Assembly (NCBI RefSeq): GCF_002288925.2
Contig: NW_022098008.1
Span: forward strand, 2,044,814-2,108,813
DNA: 64,000 nt
DNA from: Delphinapterus leucas
Taxonomy: Eukaryota; Chordata; Mammalia; Artiodactyla; Monodontidae
Direction: 5' to 3'
A program made the position numbers and the translations under genes. The notes beneath the pieces were generated by a model. It did not search any database. It was not told where the DNA came from and saw only the letters and a program-made list of their open reading frames with translations. How positions within the stretch are numbered: position 1 is the first letter of the stretch; each line of letters begins with the position of its first letter. Positions 35,101 to 47,126 of the stretch are shown here, one piece after another.

Positions 35101-36275
35101 ATAAGTGGAGAGATATTGCATGTTTACCTAAGGGAACACCCAATCTTAAGTTATTAGTTCTCTTCAGATCAGTCTACGGATTCAACACAATCCCTATCAA
35201 AATGCAAGTATGCCTTTTTTATGTAAAAATTGATAATCTCATTACAAATTTTATGTGGAAACTCAAGGACTGGCCAAATTTCTTAACATAAAAAAAAAAA
35301 AAGGAAGACTAGATTATCTGATTTCAAAACTGTCTAGAAAGTTGTAGTAATCAAGACAATGTGGCCTTGAACATAGGAGAAGTTGTAGTGACCAATGGAA
35401 TATAATTGAGAAGCCAGAAGTAAACTTTCCATACGGTCAATTGATTTTCAACAAACAAATCAAGGCAATTCAATGAGTAAAGTATAAACTTTTCAATAAA
35501 TAGTACTGGAACAATTGGCAATCAATATCAAAAACAAATAAACAAGAAACTTAAAACAAAGAAAAACAAAACAAAACTTAGGACTTAGAATCTTACTTCA
35601 CACCATACATAAAAATGAGCTCAAAATGGACCTTAAACCTAAATTTAAGAGTTCAAATTATAAAACTTCTGGAAGACAACATAGGAAGTAATCCTTGTGA
35701 CCATGGATTAGGGAAAAAGATTTTATTATGACAGCAAAAGCATAATAAATAAAAGAAAGAAATAGACAAGTTAGACTTCAGTAAAGATTAAAAAAAGCTT
35801 GTTGATTTCAAATGATGCCATTAATAGTTGAAAGACAAGCCACAGACAGGAAATACTATAAAAATAATATCCAATAAAGAACCTTTATTCAGAATATATT
35901 TAAAAACTCTTGCAACTCAATGATAAGAAAATGTCTCAATGAAAAAAAGGACAAAGGTTGTGAAAAGAAATTTTACCCAAAAAGATGAACAAATAAGTAA
36001 TAAGAATATGAGAAGATATTCACCATTATTAGTCATTAGAAAAGTCCAAGTTGAAACCACAATTTAAAAAAAAATTACTCTCCCACTAAAATGGATTTAG
36101 TCAAAGAGACTGACAATATTGAATACTGTAAGATGTGGAGAAACTGGAAACTTCACACACATCTCTGATGGAAATGCTAAATGTACAATTAATTTTTAAA
36201 AGTTTGGCTGTTTCTTCAAAAGTTAAGTCAAACTTAACTTACAATCCAGCAATACCAGCTTCTTGATCTAGATGC
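32140..36275 (+). mobile_element. Long degenerate L1 (inter-ORF region and most of ORF2)
   Basis: About 4.1 kb of plus-strand L1, from the ORF1/ORF2 junction area (tggctgatttctcaccagag near 32200) to near the ORF2 3' end. The endonuclease part lies around 32850-33450. RT-domain remnants include VIPKPDK in the frame 34233-34427 and FVFTDDMI in the frame 34697-34972. The latter stands where the family has the F/YxDD catalytic motif; here the second residue is Thr instead of Ala. Stops and frameshifts throughout mean no protein. No 3' UTR or poly(A) end follows. The copy is 3'-truncated at an inverted L1 junction. It is ancient (L1M-like). Confidence 0.88.
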
Positions 36276-36284
36276 GTAAGTCAT

Positions 36285-36697
36285 TAATTTTTAGTTACCT
36301 TTCTTTACTTTGTGCACTTAAGGCTCTGAATTTCTAATCACCGCTTTAGCTGTATTCTTCAAGTTTATATTTATTTATTAATATTTAGTTAAAATTTTTC
36401 TAGTTTCTATTTTAATTTTTTTGACTCATGGGATATTTAGAAATGTTCAATTTTGAAACATTTGAAGATTTTCTATTTATCTTTTAAGTTAATCTATAGC
36501 TTAATTCTGTCATGATCAGAATACGTACTTTTAAATATCTCAGTTCTATAAAATAGTAAACATTTTGTGTGTATTAGAAAATCACGTGTATCCTGTTGTT
36601 CTTGAGTTTAGTATGTTTATTCTACCAATTTTGTAAATAATCTAATCATTTGAATCATCTAAACACTTACTGATATTTTAATCTGCTGGTTTTATTA
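36285..36697 (-). mobile_element. Inverted L1 ORF2 fragment
   Basis: Minus-strand L1: ctttagctgtattcttcaag, tttgactcatgggatattta, gaaatgttcaattttgaaac, aattctgtcatgatcagaat. This is the reverse complement of the endonuclease-RT linker. The same region is already present in plus orientation at about 33300-33700, so this is a second copy, not a simple 5' inversion of the first. Confidence 0.75.
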
Positions 36698-36795
36698 GTA
36701 TATACCTAATAACATAGCCCGAAATTTCAGGAACAGCAAAACTAAAGAAAGAAAAAGACAATTCTACAATCATAGTTGGAGATTTTATTGCTGTT
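36698..36795 (+). mobile_element. Short L1 endonuclease fragment
   Basis: tatatacctaataacatagc, then gacaattctacaatcatagt, tggagatttta. This is the L1 endonuclease stretch encoding the conserved xIIVGDFN segment, in plus orientation and directly abutting the minus-strand fragment. Confidence 0.65.
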
Positions 36796-38559
36796 CGTTT
36801 TACTAAATAGAGACATTTTCCACTGAGGGTTGCTAAGCGGTGTTTACACGTGCAACTTCAGTGATGCCAAAATAAAAATACGAACAAAAAAATGAAAGCA
36901 AAAGCCACATCAGAGGTTAGTATAGACCATAAGGGGGTCCCCCGGGAGGGAGTCCTGGTTGCACACGGTGGGTCCTCACACCGCCAGGACCTCTGACCAC
37001 TGCCCGGGGCAGGGTGGCCAATGCAAGGAGCTCCAGCTGTGACCTTGGGGAGGGAGGGAGGGTCTTCTTCTCAGGTGGCCTGTGCCTAGCCAGACTAGAC
37101 GCTAGTTCCAGGGCCCAGAGATGCTGTCTTTGTTCACACCCGTGGGCCGGAACTGCCTGCCCCAGGTTTGCACCAGCCCTCCATGCAGCTCACTGATTCC
37201 CTCATCTTACTCTGTACCGGACACGAAGCAAAGCGCCTCCTGTGCATCACCCACTTCCTCGGGTCAAAAGTTTTCCTAAGGAAGCAGCCTCCAGGACATG
37301 TGACATTGCTGCTGCGGTGGCGGCAGATTTGTCCCTTACCAGCCAGGACAGGAGGGTCAGGGCCACACCCAGAGCAAGTCCTGCTGCCATGTTGTCCCTA
37401 AACATAGACGTGGATGTGGCAGCAGGGGCCCCCCTCAGGGGTGAGGTGCCTCCACCTGGTTGCCTCTGGACCTCACAGAAATTCAGTGAGTGGGACTGGG
37501 GTCTTCATGTTAGGAAGTGACTGTCTTCACCATCACAGAAGCTTTTATTAAATCAAATAGTTAAAGTAATAAATTAAAATCAAATGTCAAATCCTACATA
37601 TAACTGTGTAGTTACCTCTAGGAACTTCAATGATTAAAAAAGAGAGAGTGTAGGCCCAAGGGTTTTCTTTGAAGGAGAGAAGCAACTGGTGTAAAGGCCC
37701 TTAAACTTTTAACTCAGCAGCAAAAAAGAGGCTCAGACACCAAAGGCCTCAGGCAGTTTCCAAAGGATGAGAAGGCAGTGGAGAATGTGATGATCTTTGC
37801 ATAAAGGATACAGTTCCTTACACGGGGGACATAGAGCAGAGCAAGGACCATTTAAAGATTTGAAATTATTTAATGATTTCATCCCTTGCAATACCTGCTA
37901 TCTCAGTGCATTTAAAATGTTTTAATTTTAAAGGCAATAGATGTCATTGCCACGATGACAGATGTCTCAGAGTAGAAGTTGGGAGGAGGTTCTGGTAGGG
38001 TCATTGTCCAAGGCCACTACTGGGCTTGAACCCATCTGGGTCTCAGAAGAGTCCTGGACCGGGGGCCACCAGCCCTGGTCTCCAGGGTGTTGGTGTGGAC
38101 CGACCACGACGAATCAGAGGTGCCCGTGATTGCCTTCCATTATCCCCGTGAAGCTCCGATGAAGCTTGTGTTAGCAACTGGAAATGTATTCTCAATGCAG
38201 TCACCTTTTGTCTTTAGATGCATATTTTAATTTCAACAGACCTACAGGACACGGCTATTTTAAATAGTTATCAACTTAGACCACTCAAGTAATTTGTTAT
38301 TTATAAAGAAACTGTCTCCTTACCCTGCCTCTGTTAAGCGCTTTGATATAAAACGTAGGTCCATCTCTTTCCATTTCTGCAAATAATATCTCTGAGGAGA
38401 AGCAGAAACATGTGGTCAGTAGGTGAATGTCCCTCCTGGCGATGTGGGGTGATCTGTCACGGCAGCTCACCGAGACACCTCTAAGGAGGCACCCACCTTC
38501 CTCCACCCAAATTACTTGCACATCAATCTCCTGAGTCAGGCTGCTTGCTGTGACGAATG
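36796..38559. other. Unique non-coding DNA
   Basis: GC-rich from 36930 to 37520, with short frames only. No gene recognised. Confidence 0.4.
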
Positions 38560-39780
38560 GCTGGGACAAACGTCTTGGTATCTGGGATGAAGTGTTAGGT
38601 GTTGTAAGAACTTCGACCAGGAGGGCTTAATGTGCCTGATAAATTGTGTCAAGAGCAGGAAATGCGGACAATTCTGGTTGAAATTCGCCCTTTGATCGAT
38701 TTAGCCTTAATTCTTGACACCAGAGACAATGCTAAGCAAACATTGCATAACTGCATCTCTTTACAAGGCCTTGTTTACACCCAGAACATTTCCTCAATAT
38801 TGCCCATGTGTCTATTTACCGCTAAGAGTCAATTGGACATCTGTGAAAATGAATTCTAGGTCGGGAAGCTATACAGGTAACTTCACAGGGACGTTAGATG
38901 TTTACTAACACAGAAATACCCGTGTGTATCTCAGGGTTTGAAATAAAGTTCAATTCTAGCTGTGAATATTTCCCTTAGCTGCATGTCCTCCAGGTTTTGC
39001 TGATAAATGTTTTCTAATCTATAGCACTTCATAAACACACTATGCATATTGACATATACTTTAAATTTTCTAGCATTTTACAGCATCTGTTAAATTATCA
39101 ATTACTTTCAGTATTTCTGCATAATGGGATCTTTCCTTTAACAATTTTACCTGGATGGTATTTGCTCCTAGATTACCTGACTGTATAGTTATTCATTTAA
39201 CTGTAACGTGTCACTTTGCAAACTACGCTTTTGCTGTTTGTTGATAATTGAAAACAATCACACAAAAAGCATCTTGTATTACACAGGGATAGTGTGTGAT
39301 GTTGTAGCTTGAGAACGCTAGACAAACCAGACTCTGGAGCCCTGCCTTTGAAATATGATTTAAAACAGAATTTATAATGTCGCAGAATTACATAAAACTG
39401 TGTGAAATTGTGCAGATAATCATTTAAATCTCCCTACATGAAAAGATAATTGCTCCAGAAATTAACTGTACCTGGGGTTCATTCATTTGGTCATGGCTAG
39501 TTTCTTGTGTAGCGGCGATTTGATATTAGAGTTAATTAAGTTCAGGTCAGAGTTGCTGAAGGTCAGACATTAATGTGTGGGATCATTGAAATGATAATTA
39601 TAAACAGATTAGGAAGCCACGGTCTTTTATAAGGGGTTATTAGATAATTACTGTGAGAGTGAACGGCTTACTGTAATAATGGATTATCGACTACTTAACA
39701 GCGTTTTAAGGGCGAGAGTGAATTACTTCCTCAAGGACTAAAGAATAATGTTGCCGAAACTCAGAGCTCAGTAAATAAAG
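38560..39780. promoter_or_regulatory. Candidate conserved non-coding elements
   Basis: About 1.2 kb without repeats, complex and AT-leaning with retained CpGs. There are many homeodomain-type cores: gttaattaagttc near 39535, gataattataaac near 39595, gataattact near 39645, aataatggatta near 39675. A 75-codon frame at 38632-38859 is not recognised and probably fortuitous. The dense part is 39480-39740. Enhancer function is an inference from composition. Confidence 0.3.
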
Positions 39781-40348
39781 TCCAAGAATGGTGGCTACAG
39801 TCCCATTTTTATTTTAGGGGGATGCCAGGTGTCACTGGCGGTGTTTTTGTTTGCAGGGGTGTGAAGGTGGCAGGTCCTGAGGGGAAGACAAGAATCATCT
39901 CAGGATTCCCTATCCGGAGCAAGGGAAGCTGGGAAATTCTCTCCTCTCTGGTTCCTGTGCTCCGGAGCTTTCCTGAATGTCGGAAATCCATAAAGGATTT
40001 TCCAGAATGGGACGAGCTTTTGGGGCCTCCAGCACAGAGTTGGATTTCCTTCACTGTTCCCTCCTCTGTCCGTAACAGGGGATGTGGCGACCAGAGCCCA
40101 GGTGTGACCGGGGCAAAGTATCCTAAACTCAGATCCTGAAACTCTGTGGTCCTTTACCTCAGGTCACGTCACAGAGGTAAACTTTCCAGGGACATTAGCT
40201 CATAAGTACGAAGAAATGCCCCGGCTTTAACACACCGTCAGACCTGAGTAGCCTGAGTTGGAGGACCTTGTCTGTCAGCCCACTTTCCAAAAGATGGCTA
40301 TAATTCCTTTCAATCCTTCGTCCTCTGTGAACAAACAGCAGCGACTTT
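39781..40348. other. Unique non-coding DNA
   Basis: Contains overlapping opposite-strand frames of 105 and 81 codons (39809-40139). Neither is recognised. Confidence 0.4.
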
Positions 40349-40755
40349 TTTTTTTTTTAATTGAAATATAGTTGATTTACAATGTGTTAGTTTCAGGTGT
40401 ACAACACAGTGATTTAGTTATACAGGTATTATATGTATCTATTTGTTTTCAGATTCTTTTCCCTTATAGATTATTACAAAATACTGGGTATAGTTCCCTG
40501 TGCTCTGCAGTGGGTCCTTGTTGGTGATCTATTTTATATAGAGTCCAGTAGTGTGTCTACGTTAATCCCGACCTCCTAATTTATCTCTCCCCCCAACCCC
40601 TTTTCCCTTTGGTGATCGTAAGTTTGTTTTCTAAGTCCGTGGGTCTTTTTCTGCTTTGTAAATAAGTCCATTTGTATCGTCTCTTTAGACTCACGTAGAC
40701 GTGAGATCATATGATATTTGTCTTTATCCGACTTACTACACTTAGTGTGAGAATC
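40349..40755 (-). mobile_element. L1 3' UTR, 5'-truncated
   Basis: Begins with poly(T) and aattgaaatatagttgattt, then acaatgtgttagtttcaggt, ccctgtgctctgcagtgggt, tatagagtccagtagtgtg. This is the reverse strand of a cetartiodactyl L1 3' end. Moderately diverged. Confidence 0.88.
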
Positions 40756-43700
40756 TCTAGTGACGATGACGTGGGTCAGGGTAGCTCATAACCTGGGAGC
40801 TCTCCCAACCCCTGCTGAAGTCAGAGCCCCTTCCAGCTAAGCAAGAGGCTGAAACAGAACCACACTTCGCTGAAGATTTTGTGTTACTGGGAGTCCCAAG
40901 AAAGGCAACTGGGAGGAGCTGGTGCTGAGGGTGGGATGCCCGGAAGGCCAGCCTCCCCAGGGCCAGCCATGGGGTCATGACGTGGGCATCCACGCTGCCG
41001 TGGGAGATCACACTCCCTCGCAGGGCACCTGGAAGATAAAATTCTGCCGTTTAAATGTGATGTTTGAGGCCTGCTTTCAGAACAGCACGCCAGAATCTCT
41101 ACACCTCCACCCGGGGTCCAGAGGGAAGGAGGGCGGCTCCCGCCGTTCAGGGCCCGCTGCTTCCTCCGAAGTGTGTGCATCCTTGAGCTTTGATCCAGGT
41201 GGAACCACCATGGTGTGTCTGCTTTGGCAGGTCCCCCAAGTCAGAGGGCTGCTTCTCCGTGGCCGCAGCCTGGCAGTCCTTAGCACCGCCTGCATGTGGC
41301 TGTGGAGAGCCTGGGGGAAGCTGGATGGTCCAGGTCTGGGGCCTCCCTTAGCCTTGTATGAGTGGCACTCAGTCATGGAGAAAGAAAAGCAGTCCTGCCA
41401 GGAGCTGAGTAGAAAGGCTTGGGGTATGAGTTGAATATTGACCATGACCTGGAAGCTTTAGCAAAGCTACCACGTGCCCCACCTCCCACCCTGGCCAAAC
41501 ATGTGGGTGACACCCTGTGTCTCCAGCAAGGCGGTAGCGATTTGCAGACATTGTCTCGGGTAGCGAGAGCCCGGATGCTTGGGGAGGCCTAGACAGGCTT
41601 CACAAAGACAGAGGCCTCTGTTCTGAGACTGCACGGTTGGAGGTTTGTGGGAAATGGATGCACAGGAGTCAGAGTGAGAAAGCAGGAGACACGAAGCTGG
41701 TGGTTATACCAGTCTCACCCCTGGGTCCCGTCTTCTGCTGCATGTCGCAGGCCAACACAGCAGCCAGGGAGACAGGAATCCAGCTGGGCCTTCGCTCCAA
41801 AGAAAACTTGACTGTGGTAGGAATTCCTCAACGTCCAAGATGTTTTATTAATATTTTAAATGTTTATATTGGAATTCATGCCTTTCTTGCTAAAATCTTA
41901 TTCACTCAAAACTCATATGCCTTATTTTGTTACAGATATGTGTCGAAATTTGACAAAACATGGCCAGACATAAATTGGTATTTGGAATTCATTTAAATTC
42001 ATGTAAATCTGCTTGTACTACCTGTGACTTTTAATAATCGCTGTCCTTCCAGAGGACTGGGTGGCTGCAGAAAAACGAGGAGAGTCCCTGTGCAAATGGT
42101 ACATTTCATAATCGACATCTTGTTGGGTTTATAGAACTAGTAGTTGTTCAGTGAGAGTTTTTTCTTTCTCTCTTCATATATTGATCCAGGTTCCTTTAAA
42201 CCTGGAATAAAATGAAACACAGCCTTTTATGAAGACACAAACTCTAGAACTCATGAGACATTCTGGGACACAGAGAATCCGTGGCTAAATACGTTTGGGA
42301 AATGCAACATGCAATTATTTCCCTCCTGGAGATTCACAGCAGGGGCCAAGGTGCTGAGGCGAGAATTCCTGTAGTAAGTCACGCTAAGGAGCTTTGTTAA
42401 GCTACCCTTTCCTCAATCTTCTTTGACAACAGAACACTTTCTGATGTAAGAATGTACTGACACTCCACAGAATGGTGTGTTTCCCCAAATGCACCCTGGG
42501 TCCTACCTTTTATTTTTATATGCACCTCATGGGAAGAACTGGGATCCTGTCAGTTATTCAGAGCTGGGCACACGTCTGGATTTAGGAATCCTTACATACA
42601 ATGGTCTCTAAAGCTCACTGGGAGCTTCCACAGCAGCAAATCTATTACTATCTTCTGCCAACTGGCTCCACGAAAGAGTTATAGGTAGAGGTTCTTGTGA
42701 ATCTACTTTCAATTTTCATGTAGAGACATTTAAACCATATGAGTATAAGCCTCCTTTATCTTTTTTGCAAAAATTGACTATTAAATAGAGTATGAAAGAC
42801 TTAACCCAGCCAGGATTGAACTGAAACAGAGCTTTGATGTGAGCAAGACAGCCAGCGCTACGGATCTCAGGCCATTTTGATGTAAATTGAAAATTCCAAC
42901 AGTCCACAAGGAGAATGGATGGAAACCTTAGACTCACAACAAAAGTAGAAGGACGTTTATAGGTTGTGTTATTTGAAGATAAACGATGGTTTGGATTCAA
43001 TTCAGAAATGTTGCCCATTTCCAAAGCAGTCTTACCGGATGGAATCACAATGATTTATGAAGATTTTAAAAGTAAAAATTTTAGGTGGCAGCATACCTGG
43101 GATGGCTAAAATTCATTCTGCATACTGAGAAGCTTACAGCTGTCAACGCTACATAGAAATCTAACAATAGGAGTTTAAAAATTGAGTTAACTTTTAGAAA
43201 TAGACCCTGAAAAGTCTTTCTCTCTCCTATTTCTTTTTTTTTTTTTTTTTAAAGTAGCCATAGTGTTCTGTGTTTAACTTGGAACTATTAATTGTTTAAA
43301 GACATAGGGTGTGTCTCCCCAGCCTCTCCTCTAGCCGCGGGTCCCCACCAGTCCCGCCCAGCCTCTGCTGACCCCTCGCTGTCTGCCATCCACTCCTCTG
43401 TCAGATGCACCGGAGGCAGAGACCTGATTTTTCTCCCTGTCCCTGTGTATAGTTATGCAATTTCGTGCAGAAACTTTCTCTTTTTGAGTCTCATTTTTCT
43501 CATCTCAAATATCAGGGTAGACATGTGCTTTTTCTCCCCTGAGGTAGGGACAAAATCAAATGATTTTGCAAAACTCTTGTCTGGCTCAATGAGCTACAAT
43601 ATGATTAAATGGATCTGATGAAATAAATTAGACCACAGATGTAAATAATTGATAACTGGTTCTATATTTCAACCCTTAAAGTGCCATTTATCCTTCAAGG

Positions 43701-45179
43701 AAGAACAAGTGTGTTCAAAGGTAGAGCTTGCCCAGAGGAAGGGGTGGGCTGCGTGCAGAGGGCAACCTGCTCCCAGCCCTCAACAAGCCCGATCTAATCC
43801 CATGTAGTTCATCCCTGTCTTATCTAAGTCAGCAACAGAAGAAAAAGAAGAAAACACTTACGTTCAAGAGCTGAACAGTCTGGCTCTCTGTTCACTCCTG
43901 TGTGTGGAGGAAACACCGAGGGTACTTTCATAGTGCAAAGTTTGGGTCCATAGTTTTTAACCTCTTTATACCCAACTGGTATATTTTTGAGCTGGATATT
44001 CTGAAAGCTACACATTGTCACTCATGGATTCTCTTCTTAATCTAGATGTCCGAAGCCTCAGCAAACTACATCTATTTCTGCTGAGTGGCCATCAAAATCT
44101 ACGCCAGGTGCATTTCTTCAGAAAAGCTTCCTAGCAAGCACATTCTGTGCAGGCAGCTCCCCGGAAAGGGCTCTGTTATTTTCAACTAAAAAATAAGTGG
44201 GCTCTGGGACGACTTTGTGTCTGAGACTTCCCTGGAGCTCTTCTCAGTGAGTGGCGGGGTCAATGAGGACAACACAGGAGCAGAGGTGGGCACTGCAGGC
44301 TGTAGATGCGCAGGGTGACAGGCAGTCACAGTGACCAGCTAAGATGTTGACTTTGGCTGGAGTCTGAGCTTCCCTCCTCTGAGTGGAGACCTATGCATCC
44401 AGCCTGCCCGCTCTGGAATTCAGCAAAGGAAAGACTCAAAGCACTTGGGTATTTTGAAGGGAAAGTTGTTGCATGTAGAAATCACACTGAACTTGCTCGT
44501 GTGGACTGACTTTGCAGAAGGCCACCACCCTGTGCATCCCCTCTGCCACTCTTTCTCATCCTGCCTTAGTTACAGACTCTCCTGGGGTTGTGAGAGCATC
44601 ATTTTCCTGCTGGGTTAAGGCTGAGGCATCTGTGTGTGTGTTAAAAATATTTTCTTCACTGAACCCTTGCATTGAAAGTTCCTTGTCCAATTAATTGAAA
44701 TCTGAGGTTAAAGTCGGAAAATTGAAGTGAGATGTTGAAAGGAAACTTACTAAAAGAAACGGGTTCTTTAGCCTATAAAAACATGATTTTTTTGTTTGAC
44801 TTGGGGTTTCATTTTGTTGGGCTTTTTCCTTTTTTTTTGAAACTTGGTATTTAGGGATATTTCCAGTCTTTGAATCAGTCGACTGTAGTCAAACCGTGCC
44901 TGTAGCCCAGGCTAATATAAGCAGCCCCACTGGTTTTAAAGACTAACAAAATAAAGCTGTTTCTTGTTTAATGTCATAAATTATGAATGATTCTATTAAA
45001 TTTCTGTATGGTCTTATTACCATGTAAGAACAGATCATCAAAGAGACTCACACCTCAGGCAGCAGGAGAAGCCTGGTGGCCCATCATGACTCTTTCTGGC
45101 TGGTCCTTCCAGGGTCTTCACGAGAAGACACCAGTGTCTCAGGGAGTGTGCGGGCTCTGTGATGGAGTGTGAAGGATCG
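40756..45179. other. Unique non-coding DNA
   Basis: No supported gene. The 170-codon plus-strand frame at 40922-41434 and a 122-codon minus-strand frame at 41077-41445 overlap and have no recognisable domain. 43400-43620 faintly resembles MIR (ttgagtctcatttttctcat). A poly(T) run lies at 43230-43250. Confidence 0.45.
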
Positions 45180-45235
45180 TTCAGGGCCAAGCACGTAGTA
45201 TGTGTTCAATAAAGGCTTACTTGAATGAGAAGGGG
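45180..45235 (+). repeat. L2/MIR 3' terminus
   Basis: agggccaagcacgtagtatg, tgttcaataaaggcttactt, gaatga. This is the shared terminal motif of L2 and MIR ('tggcacatagtaggtgctcaataaatg'). Confidence 0.65.
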
Positions 45236-45744
45236 CGATCCTGCCATGCATTTAGTCCCTGTGTGGCCTCTGAATTGCTAAGATGTCTTTGTTATCAAAA
45301 ATATATAAGGAAAACCATTGTGTTCTTCAATACAGTGAGGATTTTCCTTTTACAATCCAAGTGTTTGGTCAGTGACCAACCCAACTGAAGTACGTTGGCC
45401 CCATTTCCTGTCTTGGATGCTCTACTGTGACCCATCCAGTTGCCCACCATGCAGGCCCCCTCCTCCCTCCTTACCTCTCTGCTCTCTCCAGCCTCTGCCC
45501 CTTCGTGCTTTTGTATGCCTGTCTAAATGCCCATCCAAGATGACCCAGGCAGGATCCACGGTCAGCCAGAGGCATGACTGTGAATCAGTGTGGGTAAACA
45601 GTAACTCCCTGTCAGACGCCAGGACAGCTGGAACTCGGGCCGCCCTCACCCGTCAACGAGACTGTAAGACGGCTCCAGCCCGTGCCCACCCAGGGTAGAG
45701 ATGCGCCTGCCCCCTTGGTTGAGAGGCTCTGGAGACTTCCCCTA

Positions 45745-45975
45745 CCCGCCTGTGTCCATCAGATGTGCTGATGGGCATGAATGGGGTGGAGGGGGGAGTG
45801 CCTTGCCTGCCTGCACCTGTCAGCAGAGCTGATGGGCAGGGAAAGGTGGGGGAGGCCCCCTCCCATGCTGTCAACCCAGCTGACAGACAAGTGTAAGTGG
45901 GCAAGGCCCCTGGCCTCTCCTAGTCAGACAGGGGAGTCGTTGCCTGATTGGGGAGTGGGTAGGGCCTCCGCTTGC
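45745..45975 (+). repeat. Degenerate minisatellite, about four 50-65 bp units
   Basis: A block of the form tgtcaNNNNagctgatgggca...ggtgg.gagg..cct recurs with starts at about 45753, 45818, 45869 and 45921. The first two units align best (gtgctgatgggcatgaatgg and agctgatgggcagggaaagg). Unit length varies from 51 to 65 bp, so the array is old. Confidence 0.5.
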
Positions 45976-46017
45976 AGGCTGAAGGGTCTACATAGACTAG
46001 AGTGAAAGGCAGGGCTG

Positions 46018-46054
46018 GTGTGTGTGTGTGCATGCGTGTGTGTGTGTTTGCGTG
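46018..46054. repeat. (TG)n microsatellite
   Basis: TG dinucleotides interrupted by gcatgcg and tttgcg. Confidence 0.9.
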
Positions 46055-46929
46055 AAACTTTTTTTTTTTTAATATGAAGACGTGGCCCTACAGGCACATC
46101 ATGGGGTGTCCACTGAGCCATAACGTTTGTCTTATAGTGACTGGGGCAATGGCAACCTTTGTCCAAAGGATTTTGCTACAAATGGGACTTTCACATAAAT
46201 ATGTTTTCAGATTTGAAGAAGGGAGACAGGGATAATATTTGTTAAGTTCGAGCTTCAAATTGATGATATAAATTTGGATATATTATATATTTGGATATAT
46301 ATTTTCACATATATAACCAAAAATAGTAAGCTCGTTCCTTATCTCTTAGCAGGTAAAGAATGTGATTCCTAAATCCTTCACCCAGTTGTTTTCTTTTTTT
46401 TTCTTTGTTAGGTTAGAATGTCTTCACCCCAAGAGACATTTAAAGCAAGGATCTGGGTGCAGGTCTCAGGCAGGAAAGATTGTTTTTGGTGAGAAATGCT
46501 ATGTACTTTTCACTTGCAAGGCATTTGTACAAGGTTGATATACTGAAGCCTCCATGTGAACCAAGCTTTAACCACATTTTCATGAGCTCCTTCTGAAAAT
46601 GGGTCTCAGGGAGAGGGTTGGTTATGGAGCCGATCTCCTTGGAAAGGGCTCAGTGAGGAAGCAGTTGAAGTGTTTTATGACTTATTATCTGGCCAGCGAT
46701 ACACAACCTCCAAACAAATATACAAAGTGTTTCAGTGATTCATTAGGTAAACAAAACACTTTTGTTTAAAAAAAAACTCAAAATAATTTGCAATTTGGAG
46801 AAAGGAATTTGGGCAATTATTCCAATCTCATTTTGTTTCCATGAATAAAAAATGAAATGCCTGTTTTCACGTATCTGGGGATTTGGGTGTTAAACTGCCA
46901 ACGAAATATTGCTTTAAGATGGAGCCCTG

Positions 46930-47112
46930 AGACACAGATGTAGAGAACAAATGTATGGATACCAAGGGGGGAAGTGGTGGAGGGGGGGGGGGGTTGGTGG
47001 TGGTGGGATGAATTGGGAGATTGGGATTGACATATATACACTAACATATATAAAATAGATCACTAATAAGAACCTGCTGTATAAAAAATAAATAAAATTA
47101 AATTAAAAAAAA
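46930..47112 (+). mobile_element. Short L1 3' end insertion with target duplication
   Basis: A 183-bp insert of L1 3' UTR (agatgtagagaacaaatgta, gaattgggagattgggattg, ataagaacctgctgtataaa) ending in an A-rich tail. It is flanked by a perfect 14-bp duplication aagatggagccctg at 46916-46929 and 47113-47126. A G-rich tract (46966-47007) with a run of thirteen G lies within it. Confidence 0.95.
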
Positions 47113-47126
47113 AAGATGGAGCCCTG

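Larger units (their letters stand above)
45236..46929. other. Unique non-coding DNA
   Basis: Apart from the minisatellite and TG repeat listed separately, no gene or repeat is recognised. Confidence 0.4.

Noticed and set aside
38632..38859. 75-codon frame inside a CNE-like block
   Set aside because: Unrecognised sequence; the block looks regulatory and the frame is within chance length.
40922..41434. 170-codon plus-strand frame
   Set aside because: A 122-codon minus-strand frame covers the same region; no domain; no start or splice context of note.
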